64,000 nt of DNA from Chrysophaeum taylorii (Eukaryota > Sar > Pelagophyceae > Pelagomonadales > Pelagomonadaceae). The position numbers and the translations under genes were made by a program. The notes beneath the pieces were generated by a model. That model searched no databases, was not told the DNA's origin, and saw nothing but the letters and a program-made list of their open reading frames with translations. The DNA lies in assembly GCA_029834535.1 (NCBI GenBank), contig JAQMWT010000479.1, positions 1 through 64,000 on the forward strand, in the 5' to 3' direction. The stretch's first letter is position 1; every line of letters starts with the position of its first letter. Of the stretch, positions 9,904 to 20,250 are shown one piece after another.

Positions 9904-10765
9904 ACGGCACTGCCGGGCTCCCTGCGAGATTGAGCAGCTCTACTCGCGAGAGAAACGACCGAGACGGACGCACGAAAGCACGACCGCAACGCGGCCGGGA
10001 ATAGACTCGAGAGCGTGCTCGAGAGGAGCCGGCGCGTGGCGCGCGGTGCCGTTGAGGTCATCATCGAAGTGACAATTTTGGCGCGAGGGAGGTAGTAGGC
10101 GTAGATAAAACAGTTGTAGAGCGACCCGTCTATTCGATAATAATCCGAAATTTCGCCCAGGCACTCAAAGTCGTTGGACTTGTAAAACTGGATCGCGACG
10201 TCGTTGTGAGTGATGACGTGCAAGTACACAGCGCCACACGCGGGCTCGGCCTCAGCGCGAGCGATGCCTGGGAGCCGTAAACCGGGACCACTCTTCACTC
10301 ACAGCGCTGCAGGAGTTCGCGAGCGATGCCTCTGCGTCGATACCGCGCGTGCGAGCCGAGCGTGAGCACGTACATGACGCGCGAGGTCTCGTTCTCGACG
10401 AAGAGCGGCGCCGGCTGGAAGAGCGTTCTCTCGTCGCCGCACCCTGACCGACGATTTTATAAAGTTGTTTTTCTGAGGTACTCGCCCGCCGTATTGGTGA
10501 GCTGGGCCGTCACGAGGCCGATGATTCTCCGTCGGTCGTCCTCGTCGACCTCGGCGATGAGTGTGAAAAGAGGCTCGTTCGTGCCGACCATTCGCTCGCG
10601 GACTGCCGCGTCGTAGAAGCTGCCAAGGAGTTGTCACAACAACAAACGAACGAACGAGGCGCACGAGTAGCTGTACCGCACGGGAAACCATTCCTCGTGC
10701 AGCGCTCGCACCTCCTCGAGGTCGGACACCCGCATTGGCCGGAAATGCACTTCGAACGCCGCCAT
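9447..10765 (-). CDS. NAA60: N-alpha-acetyltransferase 60 (NAA60), four exons
   Basis: Spliced model read by eye: exons 10765-10665, 10619-10482, 10427-10303 and 10267 onward; introns of 45, 54 and 35 nt. Exon 1 reads MAAFEVHFRPMRVSDLEEVR then ALHEEWFPVRY, matching the NAA60 start including the WFP signature. Exon 3 has the GNAT acetyl-CoA loop (MYVLTLGSHARYRRRGIARE). Exon 4 has VYLHVITHNDVAIQFYKSND and an YYRIDGSLYNCF core. NAA60 is the Golgi/membrane-bound enzyme that acetylates N-termini of transmembrane proteins facing the cytosol. Weak points: the intron 2 acceptor could be 10444 if exon 2 ended differently, and the C-terminal ~200 residues run through CTG/GAG repeats giving poly-Ala and poly-Leu. 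The true stop may therefore lie earlier or after another intron. Confidence 0.8.
9655..9904. repeat. CTG and AGG trinucleotide tracts
   Basis: CTG runs at about 9656-9682 and 9871-9900 and an AGG run at 9739-9772. On the minus strand they would add poly-Ala and poly-Leu to the NAA60 frame. Their density argues that this part is 3' untranslated or a fast-evolving tail. Confidence 0.85.
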
Positions 10766-10918
10766 CACCTCGCGAAGGATGAAGACCCCGGGGGGGGGGT
10801 TAGGAATAATAGACTTAAGAGCTCCGGAGGTAAGGTTTAGTACCGGAAAATCGACACAAAAAGAAAGCCACGCCCTCTCCCAGGGGAGACGAGTGACCTT
10901 CCCTCCTCGTCGTCGTCG

Positions 10919-11254
10919 TCAGCATTTGTACAACAATATGCCGACCTTGCCGTAGTAGACATATATCATGTTCGGTTGTTGGTACGTGATGTCGAAGCCG
11001 AAGCCCTCGCCGATCGCGCAGTGCCATTGGGGGCCGTACTTCTTGTCCATTGTTTCTTTGATCATTTTTGACATGGCCTCGTAGTTGCCGTTTGTGACGT
11101 ACTTGTCGACGGCCATCGTGATGATCTCGGTCGTGTCCGTGGACATCTCCTGCGGTACGAGGTCGCACGCGTGAACGACCGGCTTGGCCATAATTTTTCG
11201 GAGCTCGGCCTCGGGCAGGTCGCTGAAGTTAGGGGGCGGCGCCGCCGCGGCCAT
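10919..11254 (-). CDS. DNAL4: Axonemal dynein light chain, DNAL4/LC8 family
   Basis: 111 residues from the ATG at 11254; an ATG two codons upstream (11260) is equally possible, and longer starts translate a GATT repeat. The body matches the dynein light-chain type 1 fold. SKMIKETMDKKYGPQWHCAI then GEGFGFDI is the string typical of axonemal light chain 4, while the end (YVYYGKVGILLYKC) is closer to LC8. These proteins sit at the base of the dynein motor and help assemble the axonemal arms, so the organism has or had a flagellum. An N-terminal extension of about 40 residues precedes the fold, as in DNAL4. The gene is head-to-head with NOP56 (186 bp between starts). Confidence 0.88.
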   Translation of the reverse strand: MAAAAPPPNFSDLPEAELRKIMAKPVVHACDLVPQEMSTDTTEIITMAVDKYVTNGNYEAMSKMIKETMDKKYGPQWHCAIGEGFGFDITYQQPNMIYVYYGKVGILLYKC

Positions 11255-11440
11255 GATCATCGATTGATCGATTGATCGATTGATCGATCGTTCCTTCGAT
11301 CTTGGCGGCGTTACCAACCACCCAGAAGAAACCCCTTACCCTTATCTTCTCCTTTTGAAGTATTGAATAATAAACCCTTCTCGCGGCCCGGAGGAGGAGG
11401 TGCGTATTATTGTTATTCCCTTACCCCCTTCTCCGCAGCG

Positions 11441-13093
11441 ATGAAGGAGGGTGTCGCATCCTTTTTGGTCCTCGCCGAGACGGCAGCGGGGTACGCGTTG
11501 CTCGAAGTCGTGGAGTTCGACGAGATCGCGTCGATGGGCCCCGAGATGCAGCGGGCTTTGAGCGAGGCGTCGAACTTCCTCCGTTGCGTGAAGTTGAAGG
11601 CGTTTCTCGCGTTCTCGTCCGCCGAGATGGCGCTGGAGAACATTAACGAGATAAGCGAACATGGGGTTCCCGAGCGGTTGCATCGTTTCTTGGAGATGAA
11701 TTTGCCCCAGAATAAGAAGAAGAAGAAGTTAATCCTGGGGGTCGTGGAGCCCGACTTGGGTAAGGCGATCAGCGAGGCGACGGGCGCGTCGGTGCGCTCG
11801 GACGATATAATTCGCGAGATTCTCCGAGGCGCGAGGCAGCACCTGGTGAAGTTGATCCCAGAATTGGGTAACGGAGTGATCGAACAATCGCAACTCGGGC
11901 TGGGGCACGCCTTTAGCCGTGCCAAGGTCAAGTTCAATCCGGCGCGGGCCGACAACATGATCATCCAGTCGATCGGGCTCCTCGACACCCTCGACAAGGA
12001 CATCAATACGTTCGCGATGCGGTGCCGCGAGTGGTACTCGTGGCATTTTCCCGAGCTTCGGGACCTCGTGCGCGACAATTACGCCTTCGCGCGCGCGGCC
12101 GCCGTCGTCGGCGACAGGGCATCGTTCCTCGCCGCCGACGAAACTGCCAAGATGAAGGAGCTCGCCGACGCCGTGTCGAACACCATCGAGGGCGACGACG
12201 GCGTCAAGACAGCCACCGCGATTCGGTCGGCGGCGCGGATGTCCATGGGAATGGACTGCTCCTCGGGTGATATGGCCAACATCATGCGCTTCACCAGGCG
12301 TATGGTCGCGCTCGCCACGTACAGAGCGCAGCTGGGGTTGTACTTGGGCGACAAGATGCTGGCCGTCGCTCCGAATTTGGCAACCTTGGTCGGCGAATCG
12401 GTGGGCGCGCGCTTGATTTCGAAGGCGGGCTCGCTGTCGAGCTTAGCCAAGTGTCCAGCGTCCACCGTGCAGATCTTGGGCGCCGAGAAGGCCCTCTTTC
12501 GCGCGTTGAAGAAGAAGGGCAACACACCAAAGTATGGCCTCATCTACCATTCGACCTTTATTGGCCGCGCGGCAAAAAAAAACAAGGGCCGGATATCGAG
12601 GTATCTCGCCAACAAGTGTGCGATCGCTTCTCGTATCGACGCGTTCGCCGAAGACGTCACCACCAAGTACGGCGAGCAGATGCGCGAGCAGGTCGAGGAG
12701 CGCCTGCGCTTTTTCGACACGGGTGAAACCCCGCGCAAGAATATAGACGTCATGACCCAAGTCGCCAACGAACTCAAGGCCGCGGCCGCGGCCGCGACCA
12801 AGAAAGAAAATTCTTCGATGGACGTCGTCGACAAGCCGCCGCCTTCTTCGTCGAAAAAGAAATCCAAAAAAAAAAAGGAGCAAGAGGAGGAGGTCGTCGA
12901 GCTTGCGGACTCGTCCAAGAAGAAAAAAAAAAAAAAGAAGGACGACGAGGAGAACGACGAGCCCCCGAAGAAAAAGAAGAAGGCGACCGACGAGCCAGCG
13001 ACGCCCGCCGCGCTCGCCTCCCCCGCCGCCGGCGCCGCGGAGGACGCCTCCAGCAAGAAGAAAAAAAAGAAACGCAAGAAGGACGATGCATAA
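11441..13093 (+). CDS. NOP56: Nucleolar protein 56 (NOP56), box C/D snoRNP core
   Basis: 550 residues from MKEGVASFLVLAETAAGYAL. The frame is open upstream, but the 11441 ATG fits the family start, and a CAG two bases before it (after a pyrimidine-rich tract) suggests a 5'UTR intron. The order is the NOP5 N-terminal domain, a linker with a Lys run, and the NOP coiled-coil/Nop domain (RAKVKFNPARADNMIIQSIG, DKDINTFAMRCREWYSWHFP, then an RNP-binding core). The C-terminal tail consists of Lys-rich blocks separated by acidic stretches (KKE/D type), as in NOP56 and NOP58. The protein scaffolds box C/D snoRNPs that guide rRNA 2'-O-methylation. NOP56 is preferred over NOP58 from the N-terminal wording. 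Runs of A in the Lys tail are slippage-prone. Confidence 0.93.
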   Translation: MKEGVASFLVLAETAAGYALLEVVEFDEIASMGPEMQRALSEASNFLRCVKLKAFLAFSSAEMALENINEISEHGVPERLHRFLEMNLPQNKKKKKLILGVVEPDLGKAISEATGASVRSDDIIREILRGARQHLVKLIPELGNGVIEQSQLGLGHAFSRAKVKFNPARADNMIIQSIGLLDTLDKDINTFAMRCREWYSWHFPELRDLVRDNYAFARAAAVVGDRASFLAADETAKMKELADAVSNTIEGDDGVKTATAIRSAARMSMGMDCSSGDMANIMRFTRRMVALATYRAQLGLYLGDKMLAVAPNLATLVGESVGARLISKAGSLSSLAKCPASTVQILGAEKALFRALKKKGNTPKYGLIYHSTFIGRAAKKNKGRISRYLANKCAIASRIDAFAEDVTTKYGEQMREQVEERLRFFDTGETPRKNIDVMTQVANELKAAAAAATKKENSSMDVVDKPPPSSSKKKSKKKKEQEEEVVELADSSKKKKKKKKDDEENDEPPKKKKKATDEPATPAALASPAAGAAEDASSKKKKKKRKKDDA

Positions 13094-14150
13094 AGTCGTC
13101 TGTTACGACGACGACGACGTACGATACGAGCACCTTTCTTCTTCTTCTTCTTCTTATTTTTCTTCTTGGGGACGAAAGGTGAAGTGTGGGCGGCGCCGGG
13201 GCCCGTGTGGTTGTGACAGTCCGAAAGTCGTTGATTACGGCATCTGGTCTATACATATGGTGTCGGCGGTCTTTCCACGGGGGGGGGGAGCATGCCATTT
13301 ATTTTTCAATTGCGTGACGCGAGACTCATGACTATATAAATATCCCCGGTCGTGCTCGAACGAGTCGGAATCCCGCGGGGCTGTGCGGCGCTCATAAGAT
13401 CGGCTCATCCGGCGCCTCGCCGATTGGGGCGGCTCACGCGCAGCATCGGCGATTAGAGGACGTCGCGCGACCGTCGCCGGCGTCGCCTCGACGAGAGAAG
13501 CAGCCAACGTGCCTCATGTATAGATCTTGACGTTCTCATCGCGAACGAGAGTATCTCTCTCATTGCATTGCCGGGAGGGAACAAACAGGCAGGAAGTATT
13601 GTGAGCCAACTAGCACTGGCGCAGCCCAGCCAGGACCGCACCCGAAAGAGATGACTTGCCGGCGCGATATCCCCTAGTGGTGTCGTTTTGACTCTTCGAG
13701 GAGCCGCAGCTGAAACAATTTTGAGGTTGCGTCGAAACGCTTTCGTTGTCCTTCGCGAATTGCGAATTATTGGGTCAATTGAACGAACTCCCATTGCCGC
13801 CCGCGACCACCACACCCTGCAATGCCGGCGATCTATCTCGTCGGAGACCTGAAAGGCGGCTCGTAAGAGACCTGAGTCGCCGCCACTCTGACCCATGCTG
13901 TGCTAGCGAGATCCTGCGCATTAAAATTGTTTCTTTGTCGTCGTTGCTCGACAGAGCTCATCGTCCGTGTAGAGAGACACGAACGCAGTGATTTTGTACA
14001 CACTAGTTATAAGTGAGAGTTGAAATCAAACTAGACCTCGTTCGGCGGCGGACTCTCCTTCCTTCCTCCCTCTCAAGTTGTTGAAATAAAGTATAAAATA
14101 CTACTGTCACGAAAATTTTTCGATGCCGTTCAAAAGGACCGCCGTTTGAG
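13094..14150. other. Intergenic, about 1 kb
   Basis: Holds a TTC repeat (13138-13155) just after NOP56 and otherwise mixed sequence without a convincing frame. The last ~100 bp are AT-richer and lead into the kinase start. No RNA gene is visible. Confidence 0.5.
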
Positions 14151-15383
14151 ATGGGGGCCGCCGCCAGCGCGCAGACTCCGGAGTCAACAACTCAGCCTCC
14201 GGCGGCGGCGGAGGGTGCGCAAGAGCAACCGAGCCCGCGTCCCCGGGAAGAAGTTTTCGTAGCTGCCGTCGAGTCGCGGAACCTAACCGCTGAATCCATC
14301 ACGGAGTTCAAAGTTCTCGGAACGTTGGGGAGGGGCGCCTACGGGCGCGTGCGGCTCGCGCGGCACGAAAGTGGTTTGTGGGCCATCAAGATGCTCAAAA
14401 AAAGCGAGATCATCGAAAGCGCATCGCTGAGCCACGTCCAACGCGAGGTAAGCGCTTTGCGGCGCGTCAGACATCCGTTCGTCGTCGGCATGCCGTGCGC
14501 GTTCCACGACGACGCCCTCGTCTACCTCGTCCTCGAATTTGTCCAGGGGGGTCCCTTAAGCACGCGCCTCCGCGGCGAGGGTAGCCTGAGCGTCTTCGAG
14601 TCGGCTTTCTACGCCGCGCAGATCGTCCAAGTCTTCCACTACTTGCACGGGTTCGTGACTTTCAAATCACCGTAATGATGATCTCCGCAGCATCAACTAC
14701 ATCTACCGCGACCTCAAGCCCGACAATTTGCTGTTCGACGTGACGGGTTACGTGAAATTGACGGACTTTGGCTTGGCTAAAAAGACAATTTTTACCAAGA
14801 CTCTCTGCGGGACGCCCGAATACGCGGCGCCCGAGATTATTAATCAAGGTGGTTACGGTCGGTCCGTCGACTGGTGGGCCCTCGGCGTTGTCCTCTGCGA
14901 AATGCTTACCGGTACCAAGCCCTTCGTCGCCGACACCCGCGACCGGATCTACGACGGGGTAACTGCTGACGCGGGCGACGTCGTGACTCGGCCCGACCGC
15001 AGATTCTCCAAAACCGACCTAAGTGGCCGACAAAGCTCGAGGGTGCGGGCAAGGCCTGCGTTAAGAGATTTCTCAAAGCTAACCCCGCCCATCGCCTCGG
15101 CTCTAAGGCGAGTCCAGCCTCCAGCACGTCTCACTATTGATCCCGCCGCTGCGCTCAGGCCGGCGCGAGCGAAATCAAAACTCACAAGTTTTTCAGAGCC
15201 ATTCACTGGGACAGACTCCTGCGAAGAGAACTCATTCCTCCGCACGCACCTTTTGTCCACGACGACGAAGATACCTCAAATTTTGACGAATATCCGGACT
15301 CGATGGACCCGCCGCGGCCCGTCCGTCGAGAAGACGAACACCCAGATCCCTTTGCTGACTTTCTCGCGGTGTCTCACACCTAG
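14151..15383 (+). CDS. PKA-type AGC protein kinase catalytic subunit, four exons
   Basis: Model: 14151-14650, 14691-14958, 15003-15107, 15159-15383; introns 40, 44 and 51 nt; 365 residues. The start MGAAASAQ is a textbook N-myristoylation site, as in animal PKA-C. Glycine loop LGRGAYGRV (59-67), catalytic Lys80 (WAIK), YRDLKPDN with Asp174, DFG (192-194), T-loop KTLCGTPEYAAPE, and EFVQGGPLSTRL at the hinge. Exon 4 gives the AGC tail: DTSNFDEYPDS, nearly the PKA/PKG string, and a hydrophobic motif FADF close to the end (PKA ends in FSEF). It is therefore a cyclic-nucleotide-pathway kinase. Intron 3 fits only with a GC donor (AAG|GCGAGT) and normal AG, giving RLGSKAGASEIKTHKFFRAI in frame. An AATAAATAAAT string follows at 15438. 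Confidence 0.88.
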
Positions 15384-15437
15384 TCTCCAGAAAAGGTCCA
15401 TTCATTCATCTATTTGTTTTTCTTGCAAGCATAGAAA

Positions 15438-15448
15438 AATAAATAAAT
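15438..15448 (+). terminator. Probable polyadenylation signal of the kinase gene
   Basis: AATAAATAAAT, 54 bp after the kinase stop, the same string as after CDC16 and the Cys-rich gene. Confidence 0.5.
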
Positions 15449-17736
15449 ATATAAAAGAAGACCCACGCAGATAGGATGGATTTACGACGACGCGCGTCAT
15501 TTAATGATGTAACTGTGTCCTCTTTTCGCCGCCCGCCCGCGGGCTCTCACAAAGACCTGTCGTTTGACTTCGTCTTGAGTCAACTCGCGCTTGACCCACC
15601 GTTGATCATAGCTTCATAGTTTTGAGCTATAGCCCTTTACCAGAGACCCATCTTTAGCTTCTCTGGATCGACGGGCTCACGGTAACGGCCGCGTTGCTTA
15701 TTCCGCCTTGCAGGCAATCGTCGCCGGCTGAAGCCTTTCGTCTCAAAGCTTACGACTGCTTGGATTCGCGGCCATCACAGAATCGCCTTTCTCGGACCAC
15801 CCCGTAGTCCCGGGACCGAGGAGCCCAACACCACTGGACTAGAAGAGCACGCAGAATACGGCAGAGGAGTTCTGGAGCTTCGCGACATGGCATCGTAATT
15901 TTGGCTCGAAGGATCGGTTTTGAGTCTATATTGATGGAGATCCACTCCATTGCTCAACAGCCGTTTCCTCGAGGTGGGGCATCGAACAGCTAGTCATAGG
16001 CGATTGATTGCCAACTCAATTTGCTGAAACTGCAAAACGAATGCCCGACAGACAACGCTGCCGATCATGCCTCGTCTTATGCGGGTGGGATTACGACACC
16101 ACCGTGGACGCGTCGCCCTGGCGGTTGCTGAGGGAATCGACTTCGTTTAAGTAGGCGTCTTGGCTTCCCAAACTCCGCGTGAGGACGTCGGTCCGCGCTC
16201 GATTTCCGCGTAGTGCCCCGTACTCTGGAGGACATGGGAGAGTAGAAGGACGTCCATGTCGGAAAGGAGCCGCGCTCTTCAGTTTCACGGCCCCATCGTG
16301 GTACCAGAAATCCGCGCCTTCGGGAGGGAGTCAGCTGCTTGTACTGAGGCTTGGAGAATTTTTGGTGCAAGATGTAAAGCGAATTCGTAACGAGCTTCTC
16401 AAGAGACTGACACCATTATAGGTTTCGTTGAGGTACTGTGCAAGACCATTGTCGTCTTTAAGACATGGAGGGCATAAGGCTTATCCGGAGAGGCCGTCCC
16501 CTTTTTACCGCTACATCCCACAACGTGTGACCTTCGCGACGATCTCCACCATTTATACGATAGTTTGCGGCTGAATTTTGGCTTTGTCTTAGATGCGCTG
16601 AGCTACGAATTGCGTCTCGAGATCTCGAATAATCGCGCCTCCTGCTCATCGTTTTTTATCCGCAGGTCTTTCTTTAGCATTCTTCCCCACAACAGCCGCA
16701 TAACCTCGCTTTTCGGACGCATGTCCTCAACCTTCTGACAGTGACGAGCTTCCCACGATTGGTCGACCGTCGCCAGAATGCAGCACTGCCCACGACCTCG
16801 ACCGTTGGACACCGGCGGAAAAGCACGAACCGACGCAAAGAAAAAGTGGTGTAATACAATGGTCCTCACCATCGGTCACTCGTCGGTGGTCCCTTTGGTT
16901 TAGAAGGCACATTCTTCCCCTTTAAAGGGCCAACTTCTAGCCATGCTTTCACACCCCTCGCCGAACCATTCCCGCCTCTGTGGGCGATTTGCCTGCATCT
17001 TCCGGCTCCGGCTCCTGCTCGTTGCCGCCGCCGGCGGCGCGCCCGTGGGTGCTGATGAGCTATTGGCATTAACCGTTTGTCCTCCCTCTCTCTCCCTCTC
17101 TCTCTCTCTCCGCTCTGCTCTCGCCTAGCTCGAATCTTTGAGCTGCCACTCTCATTTGCCCCCCGTCCGCGCCCGCCTTCCCCTTAACCTTTGAGCGTGC
17201 TCGTCTCCTCCTCGCGGGTCTACGGTATGTCGAGGGCGGTGCAGCCACCGCCCATCTCCAGCAACGGCATCACGCGCAGGCGCATTCCCGTGATCGCCGG
17301 GACGCTTACAGAAACTCCAACGGCTCCTTCATCTCCCGCCCGCCGGGTCCCTGGTGGCGCCAGGACGGCTAGGCTCGCGCTCTGCCGTCCCCTGCTTCCC
17401 CGTATTCTTCTCTTGCCTTCACTCAGCCCGCTCTTCGTTACCCCCAACGCCCTAATCGGTCGCTCTGATCTGCGCCTGCTCTGCCCTTAACCTTAGTTCC
17501 ATCATGCCCCCACTCGATCCCACACAACGCAACAAAAGCTACAAGCGACACGCACCCCCCCCCCTCTTTGCAGTCGACCTTTTAAAAACCTTAGAGTTAA
17601 AAACTCCAAAACCCTATTAATTGTATTGTGCTGCTAGCGTTACCGTTGGTCCTCCCTCGCTCACTACACGCCCCGCTCTCCCCTTACCACGCCCGCCGTG
17701 CCCTTATCCTTCGAGTTTACTCCCTTAAACGACGGA
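15449..17736. other. Gene-poor stretch
   Basis: About 2.3 kb with only short frames on both strands and no recognisable domain. On the minus strand between ~16900 and ~15750 short frames follow one another in shifting phase, as in a decayed gene or element, but I cannot name it. A CT microsatellite is at 17080-17112. From ~17150 rightward the sequence carries pieces (ttaacctttgag, gcagtcgacctttt at 17569) that also occur in the Helitron-tail repeats near 34.6, 40.5, 49.5 and 54.3 kb. Confidence 0.45.
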
Positions 17737-19569
17737 CTATCCAAGGCCCCCGCGCTGACGCGCCAGAAGGCGGGACAAGTTGTCGCGGTCTTCGGCGCGA
17801 GAAAAGAGGGCGGTTGCTAGTTTGAGTTTGTCGACGGCCTCAAACGCGTGGCCGAGTCTTGTAAGAATGTGGTGGTCGCGGAACCCGAGCGCCAGCGCAT
17901 GGGAAACGAGGCGGTCGGCCACCTCGATGCGCTCGGGGTCGCTCAGCTTGTACTGGCCGAGGTTTGCGAGCGCCAAGAGAGCCCAGGTCTCGCCGTCGTC
18001 CTTGTCGAGGGCGTTGGACTCTTCCAAGCAGCGTTCGGCGTCCTCGTAGAGGCCGAGGTCGAGGAGAACTTTGCCAGTTCCGCGCCACGGTTCGGGATTT
18101 TCGGGGAATTTGGCGCAACTCTGTATCGCGACGTCGAGCGCCAGATGCGACCACGTGTCGCGCACGCGTTGGTAGAGCCACAAAGGCGGATTCGCTGAAA
18201 GAGCGAGTCCTCTCGCGAGCGCGGTCGGCGAACCGCAGAGGCCTTTCAATATCCATACGTCCGGGTCGTCCGGCGCCAAAAGACACGCGCGGTCGACGTC
18301 GCCGTGGGGAAAGTCCCGGATGGCCTGGAAATAGGCCATTTTGGCGCGGACGTGGGGAGGGGTCAGAAGACGCCGCGCGTCGCGCAACAATCTCGCGTGT
18401 TCCCGAGCTCGGACTTCTGCCGCTTCGAGCATCCGAATCGCGCGTCCTAAGGTCTTCCGCATCCCGCGCTTTGCAAGCCACTCGCACAGCTCGAGGAGCA
18501 CGGTGAGCCGACACCGGCCGCACGCGTTGAGGGCCTTGCGCGCTGCTCTCTTCTCGCCTTTCGCGTCCAACTGCACCGCTCGTAACGCGTCGTCCTCGAC
18601 GACGACGTCTCGGTCTGTCTCGAGCATCAGCGCTGCGTATTCCCGCCCGCTGAGTTCGGCAGGGTCAATGCTCTCGGGGTCCAGCACGCCGCGAGCTGCC
18701 CGGCTCAGCACCGATTCGGGGTGCGACGGGCGGTACTGCTGCTGCGACGACGGGTCGTAGTGCTGCACCTCCGCAGGGGGCTCCCGAAACCTCCGGTTGA
18801 GCGCGGCGACGGCTACCCCCATCACCTCGGTGTAGACTTGATTGAGGAACCGGTCGTCGGGCCGGAATCGCGGTCGCATGAGGCGCTGGATCCTCGGCTT
18901 GAGGCGTTCCTTGAAACAATGGTAGACTCCCGTACTGTTCAGCACAAAGAGCCACTTGTGCTCGTCCATTGTCTTGGCCATCTCGAGGCTCAACACCGAT
19001 ACCATCTCGTCCACTTCCTGGGCAAGCTCAGCTCGGAAGTCGCGCTGCGGCTTGGTTGGTCGTTCCGAGGACTGCGGCTGCGACGACACCTCGAAGACCA
19101 CGGTATCTCGAGAAAGCGGTTCGGGAAAAGGGTCGTACTGGACTGTCACGTCCACACCCTCAATCACCGTGGATGCGAGGTCGCACTCGAATTCCTTGTC
19201 GCCTATGACGCCCCATAGTGGTTCCAAATCTCGAAGTACGGTCGCGAATTTCCACGTCGCGACCGAATCCGCTACGTGCGGGGTGACCTCGATCCCGAAA
19301 AGCGACACCGCTGGCGGCGGCTCCTCTTCGACGTGGAAAGTCGCCGTCACGCGCACCACGCGCACGTCTTCGAGGAAGTCGCTCAGATCTTCGTTGATCC
19401 ACGCATCCTCCTCCAACAACAGGTCCGCGACGATGAAACTAGACTCGTCCACCTTCACGGTCGCGTTCACGATCTCCCGGAGCCGCTCGACCGTCAGAGC
19501 AATCGGACTCAGCGATTCGCTGCATTCTCCGCGAAGCCTCACCTCGCCCACACCCTCGACACCCACCAT
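17737..19569 (-). CDS. CFAP70: TPR protein, CFAP70-like (flagellar)
   Basis: 610 residues, no intron needed. The N-terminal ~160 residues are beta-rich and acidic. At ~210-260 comes a helical block (WLFVLNSTGVYHCFKERLKP, RIQRLMRPRF, then VYTEVMGVAVAALNRRF). This resembles the conserved central block of CFAP70, where FKE..LK...I..K/RY is followed by a long helix ending in ALN. The C-terminal half is made of TPR-like helices (e.g. NPEPWRGTGKVLLDLGLYED, AERCLEESNALDKDDGETWA). CFAP70 proteins are axonemal factors tied to outer-arm dynein function, which fits the dynein light chain nearby. The protein is shorter than animal CFAP70 (~1100 aa) and lacks the long N-terminal part. The family call is from memory of the pattern; other TPR ciliary proteins are possible. 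Confidence 0.6.
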   Translation of the reverse strand: MVGVEGVGEVRLRGECSESLSPIALTVERLREIVNATVKVDESSFIVADLLLEEDAWINEDLSDFLEDVRVVRVTATFHVEEEPPPAVSLFGIEVTPHVADSVATWKFATVLRDLEPLWGVIGDKEFECDLASTVIEGVDVTVQYDPFPEPLSRDTVVFEVSSQPQSSERPTKPQRDFRAELAQEVDEMVSVLSLEMAKTMDEHKWLFVLNSTGVYHCFKERLKPRIQRLMRPRFRPDDRFLNQVYTEVMGVAVAALNRRFREPPAEVQHYDPSSQQQYRPSHPESVLSRAARGVLDPESIDPAELSGREYAALMLETDRDVVVEDDALRAVQLDAKGEKRAARKALNACGRCRLTVLLELCEWLAKRGMRKTLGRAIRMLEAAEVRAREHARLLRDARRLLTPPHVRAKMAYFQAIRDFPHGDVDRACLLAPDDPDVWILKGLCGSPTALARGLALSANPPLWLYQRVRDTWSHLALDVAIQSCAKFPENPEPWRGTGKVLLDLGLYEDAERCLEESNALDKDDGETWALLALANLGQYKLSDPERIEVADRLVSHALALGFRDHHILTRLGHAFEAVDKLKLATALFSRAEDRDNLSRLLARQRGGLG

Positions 19570-19620
19570 CGTCGTTGGTGTGCGTTAACCTCTACAATCA
19601 ATCCGTTGGGGGTGGGTCGG

Positions 19621-20184
19621 TCACAATTTTATTTTCTGGTCCAGCATGCATACATGGCGCTGCTGCTGTACTTTTTGCGCTCGGCGAAGCGGTCGGAGAA
19701 CAGCGTGGTGGTATGCGCGGACAGCGGCCGCCGTCGAGTCGGCGTCGACGCGTCTCTGGAACAGCAGGGGGTAGTCGTCGGCAATGTGCCGCAAGGGAAT
19801 CTCGTTAAGGAACCGAATCTCGCTGTTCCTTGGATTTTTAGAGGTCGGCTTTTTGTGGGTGGTGTTGTTGGTGGCGCTTTTTTGGTCAACGAACCAAGCA
19901 AGACACCTCTTCTGCCACAACTCCTTGGCGATGTCGTGCTCGAACGAAACGTCGCGCTGGGACCGCAGCGCGGCACCCTCGCGAATGAGCACCTCGGCCT
20001 TGTCCTTCATCGTGCCCCTGAGGCGCGACGACTCGGCGCACAGTCGCCGCAGAAGAAGCTCGGTCGCAGGCACGTTCTTCCCAGGGAGATGGCGCGAGCT
20101 GTCTTTCAAACACTGGCTCGTCCACAGCAGCGAGTCGGGCGTCCCATTGCGCTTGAAGCACCAGCCGTCGTAGCGCCTCCCCAT
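19621..20184 (-). CDS. Hypothetical protein, small and basic
   Basis: 187 residues from MGRRYDGWCFKRNGTPDSLL. An in-frame ATG at 20232 would add 16 residues, but those codons (TAC TAT TAT TCA ...) are AT-rich, unlike the GC-rich body, and look untranslated. The body is charged and helical (ATELLLRRLCAESSRLRGTM, KDKAEVLIREGAALRSQRDV), so a short coiled coil is likely. It includes a low-complexity stretch (SATNNTTHKKPTSKNPRNSE) and ends with Lys-rich residues. No family recognised. It is head-to-head with the DIX/J gene at 20251, with 66 bp between starts (18 bp if the upstream ATG is used), so the two may share a promoter. Confidence 0.6.
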   Translation of the reverse strand: MGRRYDGWCFKRNGTPDSLLWTSQCLKDSSRHLPGKNVPATELLLRRLCAESSRLRGTMKDKAEVLIREGAALRSQRDVSFEHDIAKELWQKRCLAWFVDQKSATNNTTHKKPTSKNPRNSEIRFLNEIPLRHIADDYPLLFQRRVDADSTAAAVRAYHHAVLRPLRRAQKVQQQRHVCMLDQKIKL

Positions 20185-20250
20185 AAGATTTTGATTGTAT
20201 TGTACTGAATAATAGTATCCGAGTGACGTCATTGTTCCGTTGAGTGGGCG

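Noticed and set aside
15750-16900. Decayed retroelement on the minus strand
   Set aside because: Short frames succeed one another, but no polymerase, integrase or protease motif can be recognised, so no element is called.
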